Shown here one piece after another: positions 60,633 through 64,000 of a stretch of 64,000 nucleotides of DNA; position 1 is the stretch's first letter; each line of letters opens with the position of its first letter. The stretch is from CAWCDJ01 sp963794265 (GTDB lineage: Bacteria > Acidobacteriota > Terriglobia > Bryobacterales > Bryobacteraceae), in contig CAWCDJ010000003.1 of assembly GCA_963794265.1 (NCBI GenBank), positions 1,302,001 through 1,366,000 of the forward strand, given 5' to 3'. The position numbers and the translations under genes are program-made. The notes below the pieces were generated by a model. It did not search any database and was not told where the DNA came from. It saw only the letters and a program-made list of their open reading frames with translations.

Positions 60633-61856
60633 GTGTACAGACGGGAGTTTCTGGCGTTGGGCGCGGCCAGCCTGGCCGCGGCCCGGCAGCAGGAACCTGC
60701 TTTTATAGCATCGGCCACCCAGGACACTACACCGCGAGTCGGAATCGTCCTGTCGAGCTTCCAGTCAGGCACACAGCATGACGGAGCCCCGATCAAGGGA
60801 CTCGCCCGTCCCCGGCCGGTAGATGCCGACCTGACCTTCGACGAGATCGACGCCATGGTTCGCAGGGCGATCGATCTGGCGGACACCCGCCACGGCTCCC
60901 TGGCCTCCGCCGTCGAGCCCGATGCCTGGGTGGTGATCAAGACGCACATCCCTACCTGCTACGGGCTTACGCCCGAGACCAGGGACGGCGGCGCGCACCA
61001 GCCGTACCTGGCCGGATCGGTGACGGATCCGCGGATCGTCCGGACGGTCATCTCCTACCTGGCCGAGCGCAAGCGGGGACTGCGCTTCACTGTGGCGGAG
61101 GGATCTTCGGAGTGGCTGCCGGCGGAGCGTTCGAAGTCGCCGGTGGACGGATGGAGCACCGAGTGGGGCGGAGCCTTCGACGGCCTGAGCTATCGGAATC
61201 TGATCGCGGACTGCTCGCGCCGGTTTCCGGGAATCCGGTTTGAGATCGCGGATCTGAATTTTGCGGACTCGATCGATCTGCCGCTTCCGGGCAAGCCGCT
61301 GGCGCGCGCCAACCCGAGCGGCGTCTACACCATCCCCAAGATTATCCAGCAATGCGACCGCCTGATCACCGTGACGCCTCTCAACACCGATTCAGCCACC
61401 GGGGTTTCGCTCTCCGTCAAGAACTACCTGGGCATCGCTCCGGGCTCGCGCTACGGCTTTCCGAAGAACGGGCTGCTGAAACTAGGCAGCCAGGATGAAA
61501 TCATGATCGACCTCTTCAGCTATCACCCGGCGGATTTCGCGATTGCGGGCGGCTGCTGGGGCGTGGAAGGGGATGGCCCGGAGGGTCCCGGCGCCGCCGG
61601 CGTGCACCACAACGTGGTGATGGCCGGCGCGAAAGCGATTTGCGTGGATGCCGTCGCCGCCGCCGTGATGGGATTCGATCCGGCCGAGCTTCCGTTTTTG
61701 GACCTCGGCGAGAAGGCGGGCTTCGGCACACGCGACCTGGATTCCATATGGACCCTGGGAAATGAGATCGACGAAGCGCGCCGAAACTTCCGCCGGCCCA
61801 CACGGTGGCACGCGCATCCCGCCGGAAAGCATTCGGCCGAGGTGTTGCACCGGTGA
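60633..61856 (+). CDS. exported DUF362 protein, copy 1
   Basis: 407 residues from GTG, with a GGAGGG Shine-Dalgarno. A Tat-like signal (Y-R-R-E-F-L-A-L-G). DUF362 domain with W-V-V-I-K-T-H-I, T-D-P-R-I-V-R-T-V and K-N-Y-L-G-I-A-P motifs. It lacks the C-x2-C-x2-C ferredoxin part found in some family members. Function unknown; co-occurrence with a dehydratase and a transporter suggests a role in sugar-acid use. The stop overlaps the MFS start by 4 nt. Confidence 0.8.
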   Translation: MYRREFLALGAASLAAARQQEPAFIASATQDTTPRVGIVLSSFQSGTQHDGAPIKGLARPRPVDADLTFDEIDAMVRRAIDLADTRHGSLASAVEPDAWVVIKTHIPTCYGLTPETRDGGAHQPYLAGSVTDPRIVRTVISYLAERKRGLRFTVAEGSSEWLPAERSKSPVDGWSTEWGGAFDGLSYRNLIADCSRRFPGIRFEIADLNFADSIDLPLPGKPLARANPSGVYTIPKIIQQCDRLITVTPLNTDSATGVSLSVKNYLGIAPGSRYGFPKNGLLKLGSQDEIMIDLFSYHPADFAIAGGCWGVEGDGPEGPGAAGVHHNVVMAGAKAICVDAVAAAVMGFDPAELPFLDLGEKAGFGTRDLDSIWTLGNEIDEARRNFRRPTRWHAHPAGKHSAEVLHR

Positions 61857-63133
61857 TCGGCGCCGGAGCCGCGTCCGCCCGCGAGGCCGCAGCCAAGTGG
61901 CGGCGATGGGCGGTCCTGGGGCTGCTGAGCCTGGGGATGGTCATTGCCTACGTCTCTCGCTCCAACCTTTCGGTGGCGCTGGCGCTGCCCGGCTTCGTCC
62001 ATTCTTTTCAACTGAACGACACCGACCGCGGGGTGCTGAACTCGGCCTTCTTCTGGTCTTACGCGCTGCTACAGTTGCCGGCGGGTTGGGTGGTTGACCG
62101 CTGGGGAGTGAAAATCCCGTATGCGATCAGCTTTCTACTTTGGTGCCTGGCCTCGGCCGGCACAGCCATGGCGCGCTCCGTCCCGCAGTTGATGACGTTG
62201 CGGATGATTCTGGGCGCCGACGAGGCGGTGGTAGCGCCGGCCAGCTACCGCTGGATCCGTTTCCACTTCGCCGAGAAGGAACGCGGCCTGGCGGTCGGGC
62301 TGTATATGACCGGGACCAAGATTGGCCCGGCAATCGGCGCTCCGTTGGCCGCGTGGCTGATCACGGCCTACAGTTGGCGGATGATGTTCGTAGTTGTGGG
62401 GCTGGGCGGACTGTTCTGGCTGGTTCCCTGGATGCTGCTGGTGTCCGACGACCGCCGGAAGCCGGCGCCGCCCGAGGTGGCAGCGCGCGCGGCAGCGCCG
62501 GAGGTGCCGTTCCGACGGATCCTGGCCAGCCCAGTCGTCTGGGGCACCGTGATCGCCACGTTCAGCTACATGTACTTCGTGTATTTCTGCATCACGTGGA
62601 TGCCGGCTTACTTCGTGGAGCAGCGCCACCTGTCGCTGTCGAGCATGGGGATGTTCACGTTCTTCAGTTTCGGCGGCATGGCCATCGTGGCGACCTTGGG
62701 CGGGTGGGCGGCCGACCGGATGATCGCCCGCGGCGGCAACCCGGTCGGCGTGCGGAAATGGTTTACGATCGTGGGATTCGTCATCGCCTGCACGGAATTG
62801 ATCGGGGCGCAGGCGTCTTCCGCGAGTGTCGCCCTGGTGTTCGCCGGGGTATCGCTTTCCGGGCTCGGACTGGCGACGGCCAACTATTGGGCGCTCACCC
62901 AAACATTGATTCCGGCCTCGGCCATCGGGCGGATGTCGGGCGTGCAGAACTGCGCGGCCAGCGTGGCGGGCATTGTGGCCCCCATTCTCACGGGCTGGCT
63001 CAAGCAGAAGACCGGCAGTTACGAAGCGCCGATGCAAGCCATCTGGTTCTTCCTGGTGCTGGGCGTGGTTTCCTACCTGGTGATGGTGCGGGAAAAATAT
63101 GCGCCGGAAGCGCGCATGAGTCATGAGGGTTAG
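61853..63133 (+). CDS. MFS transporter, sugar-acid symporter type
   Basis: About 426 residues from GTG at 61853 (GTGA overlap with the preceding stop). About 12 membrane helices; I-A-Y-V-S-R-S-N-L-S-V-A at helix 1 and G-A-D-E-A-V-V-A-P-A in the fifth helix region match the anion:cation symporter group. It probably imports the acid dehydrated by the DgoD-like enzyme. An earlier GTG at 61805 would add 16 unlikely residues. Confidence 0.87.
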   Translation: MIGAGAASAREAAAKWRRWAVLGLLSLGMVIAYVSRSNLSVALALPGFVHSFQLNDTDRGVLNSAFFWSYALLQLPAGWVVDRWGVKIPYAISFLLWCLASAGTAMARSVPQLMTLRMILGADEAVVAPASYRWIRFHFAEKERGLAVGLYMTGTKIGPAIGAPLAAWLITAYSWRMMFVVVGLGGLFWLVPWMLLVSDDRRKPAPPEVAARAAAPEVPFRRILASPVVWGTVIATFSYMYFVYFCITWMPAYFVEQRHLSLSSMGMFTFFSFGGMAIVATLGGWAADRMIARGGNPVGVRKWFTIVGFVIACTELIGAQASSASVALVFAGVSLSGLGLATANYWALTQTLIPASAIGRMSGVQNCAASVAGIVAPILTGWLKQKTGSYEAPMQAIWFFLVLGVVSYLVMVREKYAPEARMSHEG

Positions 63134-63136
63134 GCT

Positions 63137-64000
63137 ATGTGGAATCCGAGCCGCAGGCAGTTGTTAGGGGCATCGGCGTACGGAGCGGCGGCTATGGCGT
63201 TACGGGCCGCAGCCGCGGAAAAGGTACGCGTTGGGGTAGTCAGGTCTTCTCACGTCAAGCTGGCCAGACCATCCTCGATCGAAGATCCGCTGGATTACCC
63301 GCGGGTCCGCGAGATGGTGTGGAAGGCCATCGAGTACGGGGCGCCGAAGGAGGGCAGCCTGGAGGCGAAGATCAAGCCGGGCTCGTGGGTGGTCGTCAAG
63401 CCCAATATCGGCAGCCTGCCGATGCGGCCGTCCTATATGCCTGGCGACGTCACTGACCTGCGCGTGGTGCGGGCGGTGATGGAGTACGTGGCGGAGAAGT
63501 CGCGCGCGGGCCGCATCACGCTGGCCGAGGGCGGCACCTATCGGCGGGTGGGCGACTCCGAACCGGTGGACGCCGAGCGCCAGAATGGCGTTCGGGTGGA
63601 CGGTTTGACCTGCGACTGGACCGGCCATTTTGCCGATTTTCACGGCAGCGTGGCTGACCTGCTGCGCGCGATGAGCGGCCGCTTCCCCTCGAAGAAGTTC
63701 GACTACGCGGATCTGTCTTACGACGCGCTGCGCGATGAAGCCGGCCGGGTCCAATGGCTGGACGTGCCGTCCGGCCCCAACGGCATCGGCGCCTTCGCCG
63801 CCCGCAAGGTCTACGTGCCTGCCCGGACCATCGTGAGTTGCGATTTCCTGATCACGGTCCCGGTGATCAAGGTCCACAACATGTGCGGAGTCACGGCCTG
63901 CCTGAAGAATTATGTGGGTACCGCGCCGCGCATGGTGTACGGAAGTTCGCGGGCTTTCTCCAATTTGAAGCTCCACGCGGAGTACTCCGTGGACGGCCGC
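63137..64000 (+). CDS. exported DUF362 protein, copy 2 (cut by right edge)
   Basis: 288 residues visible and still open at the window end. ATG at 63137 with GAGGG upstream and a Tat-like signal (S-R-R-Q-L-L-G-A). DUF362 motifs W-V-V-V-K-P-N-I, T-D-L-R-V-V-R-A-V and K-N-Y-V-G-T-A-P correspond to copy 1, but the two are clearly diverged. It is 3 nt after the MFS stop, so part of the same operon. Confidence 0.82.
   Translation, partial: MWNPSRRQLLGASAYGAAAMALRAAAAEKVRVGVVRSSHVKLARPSSIEDPLDYPRVREMVWKAIEYGAPKEGSLEAKIKPGSWVVVKPNIGSLPMRPSYMPGDVTDLRVVRAVMEYVAEKSRAGRITLAEGGTYRRVGDSEPVDAERQNGVRVDGLTCDWTGHFADFHGSVADLLRAMSGRFPSKKFDYADLSYDALRDEAGRVQWLDVPSGPNGIGAFAARKVYVPARTIVSCDFLITVPVIKVHNMCGVTACLKNYVGTAPRMVYGSSRAFSNLKLHAEYSVDGR

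Overview
The window looks like a chromosomal piece of a high-GC, soil-type acidobacterium of the Solibacter/Bryobacter kind. This is inferred from gene content, not from a marker gene. The signs are many secreted oxidoreductases and glycoside hydrolases with Tat-like or Sec signals, several enolase-superfamily dehydratases and Gfo/Idh/MocA proteins, PQQ dehydrogenases paired with c-type cytochromes, a PEP-CTERM protein, DUF362 proteins and a CytoC_RC-like dihaem cytochrome. Most of the DNA is near 65% GC. There are 55 intact, partial or broken protein genes, two insertion sequences, and no tRNA, rRNA or CRISPR that I can see.

Layout. 1-1867: two SAM methyltransferases and truB. 1878-3239: a complete ISL3-family element with an 8-bp target duplication. 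3248-6366: a stand-alone C80-like (clan CD) cysteine peptidase, a Tat-exported sulfatase and a PEP-CTERM protein. 6474-15243: an eight-gene minus-strand operon for an unidentified sugar or cyclitol (FGGY kinase, two Gfo/Idh/MocA dehydrogenases, MDR dehydrogenase, cupin isomerase, shikimate-dehydrogenase homologue, fucose-isomerase-like protein, TIM-barrel isomerase). 15466-28946: mostly housekeeping (glcD, galU, ferredoxin, queD, dinG-like helicase, ABC-F, siroheme dehydrogenase, der, bactofilin, glycosyltransferase, lysS, LolC/E-like permease). 28950-34206: glycan and uronate use (glucarate-dehydratase-like enzyme, GH67 alpha-glucuronidase, GH29 alpha-fucosidase). 34253-44752: small metabolic genes, a region disrupted by an IS3 element and flanked by a 58-nt direct repeat, an AhpD-like protein, a berberine-bridge-type oxidase, a BTAD/AAA regulator and a ChaN/TraB-like protein. 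44799-50329: nucleoside hydrolase, Gfo/Idh/MocA, ThuA, mannonate-dehydratase-like enzyme and MFS transporter. 50370-53471: a lower-GC surface-glycan pair. 53708-59140: two PQQ-dehydrogenase/cytochrome c pairs. 59400-64000: DgoD-like dehydratase, DUF362, MFS and a second DUF362 gene cut by the window edge.

How the genes fit together. The main theme is breakdown of plant or microbial glycans and sugar acids. Exported hydrolases (sulfatase, GH67, GH29) release sugars and uronates, MFS carriers of the anion/cation symporter type import acids, and enolase-superfamily dehydratases and dehydrogenases process them. Periplasmic quinoproteins pass electrons to cytochromes c.

Most unusual observations: (1) a -10-like hexamer lies 6-8 nt before the start codon of about 13 genes, suggesting widespread leaderless transcription, with four very compact divergent promoters; (2) the eight-gene catabolic operon with a shikimate-dehydrogenase homologue; (3) the stand-alone C80-like peptidase behind a near-consensus promoter; (4) a 58-nt direct repeat bracketing an IS-bearing, low-GC insertion and carrying a relic VOC-gene tail; (5) two DUF362 genes around a transporter beside a sugar-acid dehydratase.
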